This document shows positions 10,931 through 23,526 of a DNA stretch of 64,000 nucleotides, piece by piece. The DNA is from Circinella minor (lineage: Eukaryota > Mucoromycota > Mucoromycetes > Mucorales > Lichtheimiaceae). The notes beneath the pieces were generated by a model. The model worked only from the letters and a program-made list of their open reading frames with translations, ran no database searches and was not told the DNA's origin. The DNA is taken from contig JAEPRB010000215.1 of NCBI GenBank assembly GCA_016758965.1, forward strand, positions 1-64,000. Reading direction: 5' to 3'. Made by a program: the position numbers and the translations under genes. Position 1 is the stretch's first letter; every line of letters starts with the position of its first letter.

Positions 10931-12866
10931 ATGTCAAATAACGACGACACAAAAAACCCAAGTGTTGAACATAGAGACCCACAATATTTTGGTTATTATG
11001 CACAATTACAACATCAGGTATCCAAAAAACACTTCTTTATTTTTTTTTTGTTGGCGAGCAAACTTTACGCGAAAAACTTCTGTTATATGACGCGTTTTCT
11101 GGAAAGGAAGAGGAGGAGGAAAAGAGATTAAAGTCCATAAAATTCCGTTAACTGACATTACAAGATATGGGGTGCTTAGCAAAATATGTTACAAGATAAT
11201 GTACGAACGTCTACCTATCGCTCTGCCATTTTACTTAATGGACCTGGTTGTTTTCAGAACAAAACGGTAATGGATGTGGGTGCTGGTTCAGGTATACTTT
11301 CTTATTTCGCTGTACAAGCTGGAGCTTCTCAAGTTTATGCTGTTGAAGCATCGGGTATGGCAAAGAAAATGAAGAAATTGGTGGAAGCGCCAAATACCAA
11401 TGCTTTCTTAAAAGGAAAAGTTGAAGTAATTAATGGTAAATAGTGTTTTACTTTTTCTTCTTCTAATGAAGTTGTATGTAATCAGTTATTGAGACTAACA
11501 AAAAATTGACAATAAAAAAATATAAAAGCCAAGATTGAAGATCCAGATCTCCCGATTCCAAAAGTGGATACCATTATTTCTGAACCTATTGGTGTTTTAC
11601 TTTTCCATGAAAGAATGGTAAGGAGGTGTGTGTATGCGTGTGCATGTGTATATGTATGTGAAAAGAGGATATATAAACTCATGCACATATATAATAAATA
11701 TTTTGATAGCTTGAATCATACATTTATGCCCGAGATCATTATTTGAAGCCAGGAGGTGCTCTTTTCCCATCCAAAGGTAATATTTACTTGGCACCCTTCA
11801 CAGATGCTACATTATGGAGTGAAACAATGGCAAAAGCACGTTTTTGGTAAATAATATGATTACTCTTTTATTTTTATTGTTTTGTGTTTCGTTATTTGAT
11901 CACAAAATTAACTTTTTTTTTTTTGGCTACTAGGGAACAACATAATTTTTATGGTATTAATCTGACTTCGTTGTATAAGGATGCACGGGATGAAATGTTT
12001 GGTAAGAATTTAGTAAAATGGGAATTCATAGATACATAGATATGTATACCATTGTGATTCACGAAACTAGTTAAAAAACTAATTTATGTAAAATGATCTT
12101 TACATTCATATAATTATATATAGGTATGCCTGTCGTCGGTCATTTTGATCACCGTAATCTTATCACCACACCTACAGTATTAGATACCTATCCTGTCGAC
12201 TTTTCCAGTGTCACTCTTCCCGAATTGTTGGATATTACTATGCCATTTAAATGGTCTGCTGGGTATACTGGATTAATGCATGGTGTTGCTGGTTGGTTCG
12301 ATCTCATTTTCGCCCCTCCACCTTACGATGAAGAATCCAAAACCAAAAATGATCCCAATCTTCTCAACACAACCATTGAAATGTCAACGGGTCCAGCAGC
12401 AGAGCGCACCCATTGGCAACAAGTGCGGTTTTTATTCAAGGAACCTTTAGCTGTAAATGCTACACAAACAATTCGTGGATGGATGCGTGCAGTTGTTAAC
12501 GATATGAGAAGTTATACTATCTTTGTTGAAGTCGTTGTTGGTGATGATACCTTATTAAGTGATCCCAACGAAATGGATACCAAGACATTTGGACAAGAAG
12601 AAGAGAAAGATAAAAATGAACCATTACGACGTCGTGCTTGTTGGGAATTACATGAACAAACGTATAATTATAATTATACACCTGGATTGGTTTCTGACCA
12701 TAAGCCAGAATATTCTTGTTTATATGAACCAGAAAATGCTATTGATCAACGCGTAGATCAACAACCATCTTCTTCTCTTGCATTACCATCACAACAGCAA
12801 GTGATTGATATTACTACTCCTGAAGTTAATAATGTAATGGAAAATTATGAGAACTTTGTAAATTAA
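10931..12866 (+). CDS. CARM1: Type I protein arginine methyltransferase, CARM1/PRMT4-like
   Basis: Six exons: 10931-11017, 11180-11435, 11529-11617, 11710-11846, 11934-12001, 12124-12866; 459 aa. SAM-binding motif I is DVGAGSGIL (61-69), followed by AVEAS (83-87). The double-E loop [13 protein letters not shown] (132-144) gives catalytic glutamates E133 and E142. The THW loop is at about 308-310. The order and wording of motifs ([32 protein letters not shown]) match CARM1 more closely than PRMT1. The enzyme asymmetrically dimethylates histone H3 and RNA-processing proteins in animals. The protein begins almost directly at the catalytic core, so the N-terminal PH-like domain of animal CARM1 is absent. 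The C-terminal about 100 residues are low complexity. A tempting GT at 11777 is coding, not a donor, because LAPFTD reads through it. Confidence 0.92.
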
Positions 12867-13270
12867 ATAGTGCCACGACCATCTTCATAATTTTTTTCTA
12901 TTATTATATCTAGAATGATTTTCTTTTGCATATATAGTAGCTAGCATATTTCGAAAAAAAAAATGAAAAGGGAAGAAGAGAAAAAGAGCTAGCAAAAAAA
13001 AGTATTATATAACTATTTTTTTAAAAAATCAAAATCAAAACTAAGCATTCAATGGTATATAATTCTAACGTAAATATTTGAAAGGGTGTATGTGTATGTG
13101 TGTGAGTGTGCGTGTGTGTGGATGATAATAATAATAATAGTATACTAATTTTTATATGATATTAAATTATTAATGTTCAAAAAAGTTAATTTCATAATTA
13201 TTAATGTTGCTTTTTGTTGAAAGATACTACTTTCTTTTTCTTGCATTCGCTTTTGCTTTTATTATCCCAT
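12867..13270. other. Convergent intergenic region with GT-rich tract
   Basis: 404 bp between the 3' ends of the CARM1-like gene (+) and the mucin-like gene (-). Contains an imperfect (GT)n tract at about 13088-13121 and an AAT repeat near 13124-13138. Confidence 0.6.
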
Positions 13271-16200
13271 TCATTCATCACAGTCTTCTTCAGTTTCCTC
13301 CTCCTCTTCGTCTTCATTGTCTTCCTCGTCTTCACAATCTTCCTCGTCCTCCTCCTCGTCCTCCTCCTCGTCCTCCTCTTCGTCCTCCCACTTTGTCCAT
13401 TCATCTTCATCTTCTTCGCAATCTTCCCATTCGTCTTCCTTGCCACCACCATATTTCCATGGATGATTGTTTACATCTTTTTCTTCATGTCCCTTGGGCC
13501 ATTTGTCCCAGTAAATTTTTTTACCTCCATGATATTTATTCTTGTCATGATCTTGCTCGTGGTGAATGGTAGCTTTAGGTGGAGCTGCTGTACCTACCTT
13601 GGTGACACAATAAATCGATCCGCCCATTTCTTTTTGATAGCAAGCTGTCAATGGCTAGGCATAATAATAAGAATAATGATGGAAAGATTTAGTGATATGT
13701 TGCTATTTTCTAACTGCCTGAAAAATATAAATATTATATATAATTTACTTGGGATTGAGTAGCTTGTGTTATGGGTGTATGAATCTTCTTTGCACTAGTT
13801 ATCAAAGGTTTAGGAGTGTCGGTTGTTGTTATCAGATCAGAAGAAACGGAGTAAGTAGGTAGAGATATGATCGTTACAGGTGTATGGCTACTAGTGACCA
13901 TGATAACTGTATTTTCCGATGATGTTGTCATTCCAGTATCTTTATTAGTTTGTGATGATGTTGTTCCACTGGTGCTTGAGTCTATGGTAAATAAATAAAT
14001 AAGCATATTGTTTAGATATATGTATAAATTCTATAGTAAAGTTTAATTGGTTGTCTCAATTACTCTTTCTTACCTCCAACAGCTAATGATGATGGTATAG
14101 TGCTGCTACTATCACTCGACTTTGTCATTGATGATACTAGTGTAGGAGGAGTAGTGGACTTACCAGATGAGGATTGTTGGGGGGTTGATAACAATGAAGT
14201 TGTTATTATTTTAATGTCTATATATTTATATAGTATAAATTAGTTAGTTTTATAAACCCATAGTTCTAATAAAGTAATAGCTATATAGCACCTGTTGAAG
14301 AAGTGACTCCTGTACGAGTGGCGCTACTAGAATAACCTTCTGATGTTCCTTTTATAGGAAGACCTATATATATAGGGATAGAAAGAGATTATATATCGTT
14401 AAGATTGTTTGACTGTAACAATATAAAAAGATACAACCACTCTTACTTGTAGTTAATTGTGATGCTCTTCTTGATGAAGCTGGCGATGTAGTTTTTATAG
14501 ATTTAGTACCAATGTCGGGTATAGTATTGGTAGACGATGAAATTACAGAAGGACTGGTGAAAAATCCGATACTTTTTGAAACATTTGTAGAAATAGACGA
14601 TGAAGTTACCGAAGGAGTGGTGAAAAATCCGATACTTTTTGAAATACTTGTAGAAATAGACGATGAAGTTACCGAAGGAGTGGTGAAAAATCCGATGCTT
14701 TTTGAAATACTTGTAGAAATAGACGATGAAATTACAGAAGGAGTGGTGAAAAATCCGATACTTTTTGAAATACTTGTAGAAATAGACGATGAAGTTACCG
14801 AAGGAGTGGTTTTAAATCCGATACTTTTTGAAATACTTGTAGAAATAGACGATGAAGTTACCGAAGGAGTGGTGAAAAATCCGATACTTTTTGAAATACT
14901 TGTAGAAATAGACGATGAAATTACAGAAGGAGTGGTTTTAAATCCGATACTTTTTGAAATACTTGTAGAAATAGACGATGAAGTTACCGAAGGAGTGGTG
15001 AAAAATCCGATACTTTTTGAAATATTTGTAGAAATAGACGATGAAATTACAGAAGGAGTGGTTCTAAATCCGATACTCTTTGAAACATTTGTAGAAATAG
15101 ACGATGAAGTTACCAAAGGAGTAGTACTTTTTGAAATATTTGTAGAAATAGACGATGAAATTACAGAAGGAGTGGTTTTAAATCCGATACTCTTTGAAAC
15201 ATTTGTAGAAATAGACGATGAAGTTACCGAAGGAGTGGTGAAAAATCCGATACTTTTTGAAATACTTGTAGAAATAGATGATAAAGTTACCGAAGGAGTG
15301 GTGAAAAATCCGATACTTTTTGAAACTTTTGTAGAAATAGACGATGGATGACTCATTGAAGTCTCTTTAGTTAAAGCGTCTAAAGAATTTAAGTTAGTAA
15401 TGTATTATGCATTAGTACCTTTCATTATTATGGTATGTTCTTAATAAGACAACAAAAAAAAGGGGGTCTTTTATATATACGTGTGGATTGAGATACGCTT
15501 GTTGAAATCGATGGAGATATACTAATAACTGATTTTCTTGTTGTGCCACTATTACTAGGCGTTATTTTAGTGCTGGTACTGCTTAAGGAAGAGCTCAAAC
15601 CGGTTCCTAAAAAGGACGTTCCTGACACTGCTATATTTAATAAAGAAGTCGGTAATATTATTAATAAGGGCTTTATTCGTTAAACTACTACTAGGAATAT
15701 GTCTTAGTACTCAAAATAGACTGACCGTTTGTTGTTCTTGTTGTCGCTACAGATGTTGATGCACTTGAAGAAGAATTAATTGAATGTTTAGTAGTAGCTG
15801 CTCTACTAGTTGCTCTACTGGTTGCCCTGCTACTTAAAGGTGTTGTAGTAATGGTATTTCTAATGGAAGAAGATGACAACTGGTTTCCTTTGGTAGACGA
15901 TAATGCTCTACTTGGTGAAGTATTACTAGTCATTGAAGCTCTTTTGGTTTCAGAGCTAGTAGTAGCTATTGGTAATACAATTGGTGTTAATAGCTTATTT
16001 GGTTTACATAACAAATAATTTATAGTTACCCAAAGTTTTATCACTAGACATACCGGAATTTTTATTTGTGGGTCGAGCTTTCGTATTGGTAGCACTACTT
16101 GGAGGTAGTATAGATGTACCAATTTCTGATATCATCGTTGTGGCTTGAGAGTAAAAAAAAAGTATTAAAATTTGGAATGTAACCCTACAATACCAGAGAA

Positions 16201-17710
16201 AATAAAATAATGATAATGTTCAATATATTGTGAATGATGATCATGACTTACAAACTGGGCAGCCATAAGCTACTTCTGTGAGAGTAGTTTTCATTGTTTC
16301 GGTAATTAAACATGTTTTAGGCCCATAAGAGGCGCTGCTCTTAGTAACCGTAACAGTTGTAGTACTTGTTGATTGTGCCATTGTGTTGTCACAGCTACTA
16401 TTTACTTCACCAGTACCAGTAGTTTGGCTCGTTGGAGCTGCAATTTGACTCGACGTTGGTGTTATACCCGAATGTGAAGTAATACCATGACAGTCCTTAG
16501 GGAAAACAGTACTTGCAGGTAAGGTAACAGCGTTTGTAATAGTAACAGTAGCTGTTGATGCAATAGTATTTTTGCAGTCATTATTACTGGCAGTTGTAGT
16601 GTATGGCCTGGTTGTTGTACTTGCCACTGGTGGGACTGATGTAATAAAAACAGTTGATGCTGCTGCACACGTTTCAACTGTACCTGTAGCAGCTACTGTC
16701 TTTGAAAAGCTAGTACGTGTGGCGGATATACTTGAAGAACTATTGTTCATAGAAGAGCATGGACAGTAAGATATACCATCAATAACAACTACTTTTTTAT
16801 CTTGACGACGGTTCAAACGCTATTATAGTATATAATAGATACAGCATAATGGTAGCGTAAGTGAACCCATAATTAAAATATCTTATTTGGTTTTTCTTTC
16901 TCCAACCCACGCCCAATCTCTACCTCTATGTAAAGATACTAAAATATAAAAAGAGTTCATTACAATATGTTGTGGTAGAACTTACATGATTAGCTTGAAC
17001 AAAAGAACTTGATTCATTTCTTTCTTCCTGTTCATTATCGAAACCATTATTCTTTTTTTTTTTTTTTAAAAAAACAGAAAATAGTAATGATGAAAGTTAG
17101 AGGCAGAGAACGTATGACTCACATTCCACATTGTAATTCACAGAAATGATATCATTTCTTTCTTTCTCATTTTTTTTCCGCTGGAGGAAAATAAACGTAA
17201 AATAAAAGTGGAGCTTACAATGGGTATTGAACCGTCTGACTCTTGCTTATCCAAAAAATTTATAGAGTTCATTACTTGTAAATCCAGAGTAGATTGGCTC
17301 TCGATATAGTCATGTATAACCTGTAACGCGTCTTTACAAATTGGTACCCGCTGATTGGTAAGACAGTAGTGGATAAATGTAGCATTGTTTTTGTTACTTT
17401 CTTGTAATAAGTTATAATCACTGTTGTTGTTAATAGTGGCTGTAGATGAAGATGGAGAAGGAGAAGACGAAGAAGATAATTGGCGACGAGCAAGACTAAA
17501 TAAGGGTGGAAACCTAATATAATTATGAAGACAGTGATTTGGATACGTTATTTAGTTTTCAATTTTTTTTTTTTTGTTTGCTTTTATAAAAGAAAATGAT
17601 CCTGTTGAAACAAAATTTATTTACCCTTCACAGGTAGAAGCCCAACATAACCATAGAAGGATAAATGGTAGTAATAGATGTTTTCCACGATTTTGTGGCG
17701 GTAACACCAT
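13271..17710 (-). CDS. Secreted Ser/Thr-rich mucin-like repeat protein with acidic tail
   Basis: Twelve exons on the minus strand: 17710-17625, 17513-17219, 17051-16986, 16819-16252, 16143-16054, 15965-15726, 15630-15481, 15379-14447, 14363-14292, 14217-14074, 13981-13749, 13654-13271. All phases close, giving 1086 aa. Exon 1 encodes a signal peptide: basic lead, then LLLPFILLWLCWAS. Exon 2 has a Cys-containing N-terminal domain (FIHYCLTNQRVPICKD). Exons 4-11 are dominated by Ser/Thr with scattered Cys pairs (CPC, CPVC), typical of O-mannosylated cell-wall or adhesin stalks. Exon 8 carries 13 tandem repeats of about 21 residues. The last exon has a Trp/His/Lys region and then about 55 residues of Asp/Glu with a few Cys. 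No GPI signal or transmembrane end is seen. The family is not recognised; surface or secreted localisation is inference. Donor choices at 15726 and 14292 (GTCAGT, GTGCTA) are the least certain. Confidence 0.8.
14530..15356 (-). repeat. 13 tandem 63-bp repeats (21-aa units)
   Basis: Thirteen near-identical units inside exon 8 of the mucin-like gene. The consensus has SSSIST, then S/N-I/V, then SKSIGF, then F/K/R-TTPSV-T/I. One unit lacks four residues (IGF plus the next one), an in-frame 12-bp deletion. Variation falls at fixed positions (S/N, I/V, F/K/R, T/I), suggesting shuffling by unequal exchange or replication slippage. The opposite strand is also open across the array; I regard that as a by-product of the repeat. 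Confidence 0.95.
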
Positions 17711-18861
17711 ATTATTAACCTTTTTTTTTAAAAATATATATATAATATAAAGTTAATAAGAATAACAATGTATTATATAAGAGTATAGTAAACAAGTAGC
17801 AATAATTAAATAATATACGGGAACGAAGTGCTAAAAAAAGAAAAGAAACATTTTGGTATGTATATGTATAAATATATATATATATATATGTTGCTTTACC
17901 ATTCATTATCATTTTTGTTACGTTCGTCGATTTATGCTTTATCATTTGAATATTCAGCTAATGTTAGGTAGTTTACACAACAACATTTTATTCCTTATTG
18001 TAAACCAAACGGAAATTATTTGGTCGATGACTGGGTCTGTTTCTCCTAAAGGACATTGTATCATAAAACATCACTCATTCAGTATGAACCACAAAGGCTA
18101 TTCGTCTTACTAGAAACCACTATCTCTTTCTCTTTCTATATCTTTTATTTATGTATAATATGTTGTTATAGCAGCTTGCATAAAATTATAATGATAATTA
18201 TCGAAAAAAACTATTGGTAATTATTAAAAGATATTTCATATATCAGTTAACAAATTGATAAGTACTAGTTTAAGTATATAATACAGCCGAGTATTACTTG
18301 TCGGCCTAGTAGTAGTGATATTATGCGCATTCCTAACTCTCTTTTTTTTGCCATGCGTATCGCTTAACTTTATCTGCTTTTTTTTATCTCCTTAATATTT
18401 ATATAGCGAACCGTTTTGCTTATTGTAATTAAAAAGTTACCGACATGATAGTATTTTTACTGTCATGGTTACCAAAAATATCATGATCCGGTAAAAAAGA
18501 GTAAACAAAATGACAGATCATTTTATTCATGGATATATGCTACGATGCCCACCTAGATTGGTTCAATCAAGTAAACAATACTTTTTTTATTATCTATACA
18601 TTGGTGAAGTAAAATAATATATATCTCTGAAAATATTCAGGAAACATAAGGAGAAGAAGAAGAAAGGAGTGAGGAAGAGAGGAAACAAGGTTTCTTTATA
18701 ATTATTATCAAACTGAAAAACTTTCTCATGTGTTCTTTTTGGAGTTTATGAATCACAAGATAACTTTCTTTCTTTTTTAGCGTGAAAAATAAACTTGTAT
18801 CAAACACTTCCTTCTTTTTCACATTTTTTTTTGGTTTATTATCAACTACGTACATACATGC
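17711..18861. promoter_or_regulatory. Divergent intergenic region
   Basis: Lies between the mucin-like gene (-) and the small membrane-protein gene (+). A TA microsatellite is at about 17870-17890. No coding sequence is supported; frames of 70-90 codons here are Tyr/Ile/Phe-rich. Confidence 0.45.
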
Positions 18862-19437
18862 ATGGAGTACGATCCGCCATTATTTGAAGGTACCACTACT
18901 CAGGTACAAACACACACATACAGAAGTATTATTTTTTATGAGCATGGGGAATCTTAATTTATACAATGTACACTATATACATTACATAGGAGAGGTATAT
19001 TAGTAATGTCATTTCATTCTTTGTAATGTGCTTTGTGCTCTTTACACTTGCAAGTTCAATTATTCATGGTTTTGGAAAATCGCCTGTTCACTTATTCTTC
19101 GGTAAAATGTTATATATAAAGTAGTTTAAAGATAGAAGTAAGCCGTATATTAATAAAAATAAATTATGTAATATTGATAGGTATAAGCGTTTTAGTTTTT
19201 GCTTTATGCTTAAGAAAACTGGTAAGAGAATAAAAAAAAAAGAGCGAGTTTTATTGTGCACATATGATTTCTGAACAGTTTATTTTATGTTATTTCTATC
19301 AGATAAAATGGTGGAATATTGGTGATCTTGATCCAAAATTTAAATGGGTTATTATTGCTCACGCTGGATCCTTATCACTTTTATGTATTGTAGCAAACGT
19401 ATATATTTGGGCAACACCGAGCTGTTCAGTATGCTAG
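18862..19437 (+). CDS. Small multi-exon membrane protein, unknown family
   Basis: Four exons too short to stand out as an ORF: 18862-18903, 18990-19101, 19181-19221, 19303-19437. Each junction is GT-AG and phases (0, 1, 0) close exactly to 109 aa. It begins MEYDPPLFEGTTTQ. A first membrane helix follows (VISFFVMCFVLFTLASSII), then a short loop and a second (ISVLVFALCLRKL), then the polar stretch IKWWNIGDLDPKF and a third helix (WVIIAHAGSLSLLCIVANVYIW), ending CSVC. The two terminal Cys could be acylated or bind metal; that is inference. I do not recognise the family. Support is the coherent splicing, ordinary protein composition and lack of stops. The start is the only ATG in frame in exon 1. 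Confidence 0.65.
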
Positions 19438-20030
19438 TCGCCTTCTTTCTATCTTAACATATTATTATTATCATTATTATCATTATTATTACTATATTAC
19501 TATTACTATTATTATTATTTTATATACTTATATTTAATAACTATTATCTTAATCAAATTATCATTTCATTATAATCATTATCATTAATTAATAATAAATA
19601 TGATATATTTATATATATTTCATTCAAAAACGAATTTTTCGCCCCCTTAAATTTTTTCTAGCTTGTACATGAAAAATGCAATTTATAAATGAAAGGGGGA
19701 ACGGAGAGGAATAGTGAAAGCTGTGCATATAGCAACAAAGGAACGAAAATAATAGTAATAATAATAAAGACGAAATGTGCAGATATGTTTGAAATGTATT
19801 GTGGTGGGTTTGAGAAGAAAGAAAGAGAAGGAAGATGGAAGCTGTGAACAACAAATGAAATATCATGTGCAGAATGAAAGAAAGAAAAAAGAAGAAAATT
19901 AATGTGTATGATAAGAAAGAAAATGGTACAACAAAAGAAATAGGACAGGTTATATATGTATAAAATGAGAAAGATAAAAAAAAAAAAGAAAAATCTATAG
20001 CAAAAACAAAAGGGAGAGCTCAAAGAATAT
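19438..20030. repeat. Convergent intergenic region with TTA/TCA microsatellite
   Basis: The span between the 3' ends of the small membrane-protein gene and SLY41-like gene. An imperfect ATT/ATC trinucleotide microsatellite covers about 19460-19530 and an A run lies at 19977-19987. Purine-rich toward 20000. No gene is seen. Confidence 0.65.
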
Positions 20031-21872
20031 TCATTGAATCTTTCCTTCCCGTGCAGCCCAAGTTCCATTCCAACGATTACTTATCCAAGATTGTATAGAA
20101 TTACTGGTGGTGTTACTATTATTATCATCGTATAATGATGTTGGATTTGCTGAAGATGAGGTTGGTAATACATTATCCATTGATTTTTCACGAATCTTAG
20201 TTTCTCCACGATCCACATCTCTTTTTGCACTTTGATACATCCATAATCCAACAAATGTCAGCATAATACCCAATGATTGAGCGAACGAAACTTGTTGACC
20301 GAACCAAAGTATACTCATCACGATGACAAAAATACGTTTGACAAGGGAGGCAATAGAATAAGTTACAGGTGATGTCATACTGAGTGTTGTGAATGCAAAC
20401 CAGTTTTGTGCAAAATTAGTTGATCCATTCAATAACAACAACATAAACAGTTGACTTGAATTGACGCCATCGTCGGAGACAATAGGGGTGGTTGACAGTT
20501 CACTGTCACTACTACTAAAAAGTAGATCCATACCATCGGAATAGAGCCAAAGAGGTGACATCAGGATAAATGATAGTGCTGATGAATAAAACAACATATT
20601 CATTTTATCCAACTTGTTGGGATCACTTTTACCCAGACTGGCTTCCTTGAAAATTAATTTCTTGTTAAAAATATTTTGCGACACAAATACCAAGCATGAT
20701 AAAAATGCACATAATAAGCCAATCAAATTGTTTGAGAAAGTAAACGTGCATGCCAAAATAACACCAAGAGTAAGTGGTAATAATGATATATAGACTTTAG
20801 ATGTATATCGTACTTGAAAAACAAACCGGTAAAACATGACAGTAAATAAAGGTGCTAATGCCTATTTTTAAAAATTTTTATGCGTCAGAGTAAGTTCAGT
20901 TTGCTTTTCCATTTTTCCCATATTTTTCTTTAAAAAGCTAGATCATTAAAAGCCATGTAATCCAAAAATAGTTATGATAAGAAAAAAAAAACAAAGAGTA
21001 GAATAAATAAAATAATTTACCTTGATCGTATGGACTAAACTAACAGGTACTCTACTAATAGCAATACTTGAAAATACATGACCAACAATCAAAAAAACAG
21101 CAAGTGGTGCCATAGTTTCAGCAATACGCCGGGTGGGGGACCGTATCTGGGTAACACCGAATACCATAGCAACACCATAACACCACATGGCAACCAAGCC
21201 AAATTGAATAAATGTCAAAGTTACTGGAAACCTGAACATATTCAAAATTTGTTTGCCCATATTATTAGTCAATGACGAAGACATATACCACATACAGCAG
21301 TTCAATATAAACTTGAGATTATCCGATACTACAAAATGTGCGTTGTTTGGCATAACGTAGTTCATCAAGTTTTGAATTGGATTCATATTTCTTGTTGTTG
21401 AGTCGATGTGATGTGTTGAAAGATCGGCTTGTACATCTTGGCTATTATTACTTGTTGAAAATACCGATGATAAATATCCTTTGCTGTTATTGCTGTTCGT
21501 AAATGATTCAGATATAGTTGAAGACGAACGATGATGAGAATGAGATTGGGATTGTTGTGGTTGATAATGATAGTCATCTGATGAGGATTGTAATGGAGGG
21601 GTTGGAAGCGATTGTGGCATTTTATCATAGTTATTATTAATATTGTTATTGGCCCCTGATACATTTCCACCTCGATTATATAAGTTTTGTTTTCCATTTC
21701 CAAAATAATTCCTTGTTGTACTTGGTGACAGTGGTGATCGGGTATCAATAGTGGATTCAAGAGATGTTTGTGGTTGCTTTATTGTCAAGTCCTGTTGTGT
21801 ATTAAAGCTACCATCGCCAGCGTCAGCAGCAATAATTGCAGGTTCATGAGAGACGAGCGTAGCAGAAGGCAT
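20031..21872 (-). CDS. SLY41: SLY41-like triose-phosphate/nucleotide-sugar-type transporter
   Basis: Two exons: 21872-21021 and 20861-20031, joined in phase 0 across VHTIK/ALAPLF; 560 aa. About 165 disordered Ser/Asn/Gln-rich residues come first, followed by a TPT-family membrane domain of about ten helices. Recognisable blocks are SSLTNNMGKQIL, FPVTLTFIQFG, VPVSLVHTIKALAPLFTV and the late SMTSPVTYSIASLVKRIFVIV, which is the conserved TPT C-terminal signature with its K-R pair. Yeast SLY41 was isolated as a multicopy suppressor of loss of YPT1 and acts in ER-Golgi traffic; later work links it to phosphoenolpyruvate-type substrates. The cargo here is not deducible. The C-terminal 70 residues are hydrophilic. 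The start is the first ATG, with a T-rich leader. Confidence 0.88.
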
Positions 21873-23500
21873 TTGTCTCTGTTATTTGCTTTTTGTATAA
21901 AATTATATATTTTTGTTGAAGAAAAGAAAGAAAGAAAGAAAGAGAGAAAGAAAGAAGAAAAAAAAATTGAATAAAAAAAAAGCCCTATTCTTAAGTTATC
22001 GATGCTGCTGGTGATGATCATTTTGTAGTTGGTGTAGCAATGAAGTCTCTGTAAAAAATCGGCGCTTAAAATGCAGCTCTGATTTTTTTGTTTGCTTTGT
22101 AGGATAATGGAACTAGACTAAGGAGAGATTCTTATAATAATAGTTGACATGCCTGTGTCTTTTTATTGTTTATTATTATCATCATTATTAATTAGTAATA
22201 ATAAATATTCCATAGTAATTTTTTTTTAGGAGAGAGGCAATCACTTTTTAGTAAATTAGTGCCTATAAAAGAATGATTGTTTTCTTATCGCTGATGACTT
22301 TTTTTGATAAGGTAAAGTTCTATTATTATTTTTGTTATTAGCGTCAAAGCATTTTATCTACTTCTTTTTTTATCTATCGCATGTGTCCCACATTTGTTTA
22401 TTTATATATATATATAAAAGTCTATTTAATGTATAATAATATTGCAGAAGTAAAAAAAAAAAACAAGAAATTATACTAGTTAGACTTTGTACAGCATTTT
22501 TTTTATTGGTTCTATAAAACGATAGTCAACCATACATATATATTATAAATTTTTCTACTTACTCCAGGTTCTTAGTGGATATTCAAACCTTATGGGGTTC
22601 TAAGGTTTCCCTCAATTTGTAAAACAGCTATGTAACACCTACCATTGTATGGCAGAGACCATTCACAAGGAACCTTATAAAAAAATATCAAACCAAGGTT
22701 GGTGTGCCCGAACGAGATTAGCAGAACAAAATGTCCTATAGTTATAATTATTGGGACAACTTTTTGACTGAGTGTAATCAGATCCCCACAGTATCAACAT
22801 TTTATATTATATATTTACCAGTATCTTGCCCTTTGCACAAATCAATTTTTACATTTTATATTTCAATAATGTAGCCTAGAAACACTTATTTTACAATAGT
22901 TCCATACTAATATGATATCTTTATATATTGTATCCTCACTTACTTTCGTTGCACCTACACCTTTTCCCCGCTGCCCCGCAGGTTTTTCAGTACCCAACTT
23001 TGTGAACTGACGAAAGTAATAAGCTGAAATCAGTGCGTGTTCAATTTATTTCGTCATTATGTAATAAAATAAACAATTTCAACGTAGTGAAAAATAGAAA
23101 GGTGGGACAATAATAAATATAGTTGAGAATTTGTTTATTCCTGAGATAAAATAGCTACTCTTTTTATATATTTTCTAAATTATGTGGCTATCTTATTCTA
23201 TCCGATCATGAGTAAACTGTGTTTATAAGAATGGATGTTGAGAGGACCTATTATATTTGTTTTATTATGAATATTAATTCTAGATCATTCACTGAAACCG
23301 TTTATGACAGTCGCTAGTAATATTCTTACTTTGATGTTCCTACTTTATCCGGATTGATGAAAGAATGAATCAAAATGAATAATAGTGTTTAATGGGCTTT
23401 ATCATTTATTCTTGACAGAATGATGTTTGACCGATTATTCATGAATCGATGGAGTATATGTTTTATTAAGGTGATTCACCACAGACTGGAACCAGGGGCG
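21873..23500. other. Intergenic; GAAA microsatellite, no gene seen
   Basis: An imperfect (GAAA)n tract lies at about 21918-21960 in the 5' flank of the SLY41-like gene. The rest is AT-rich with no splice-linked frames that make sense. Confidence 0.5.
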
Positions 23501-23526
23501 AAAAAAATAGACGCATTCAATCAAAG

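Noticed and set aside
11777..11790. GTAATA after CCAAAG as a donor in the CARM1-like gene
   Set aside because: Reading through gives [10 protein letters not shown], a conserved block of the family, so the GT is coding.
13204..13762. Plus-strand frames rich in Pro/Leu/Phe opposite the acidic tail
   Set aside because: Shadows of the Asp/Glu codons of the minus-strand terminal exon; no splice support.
14512..15351. 279-codon open frame on the plus strand across the repeat array
   Set aside because: It is antisense to exon 8 of the mucin-like gene, and exists because the repeat unit is a multiple of three without stops in that frame. The sense frame is tied to eleven other exons by phase-consistent splicing.
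14530..15356. CRISPR-like regular repetition
   Set aside because: Units are contiguous coding repeats without unique spacers, in a eukaryotic gene.
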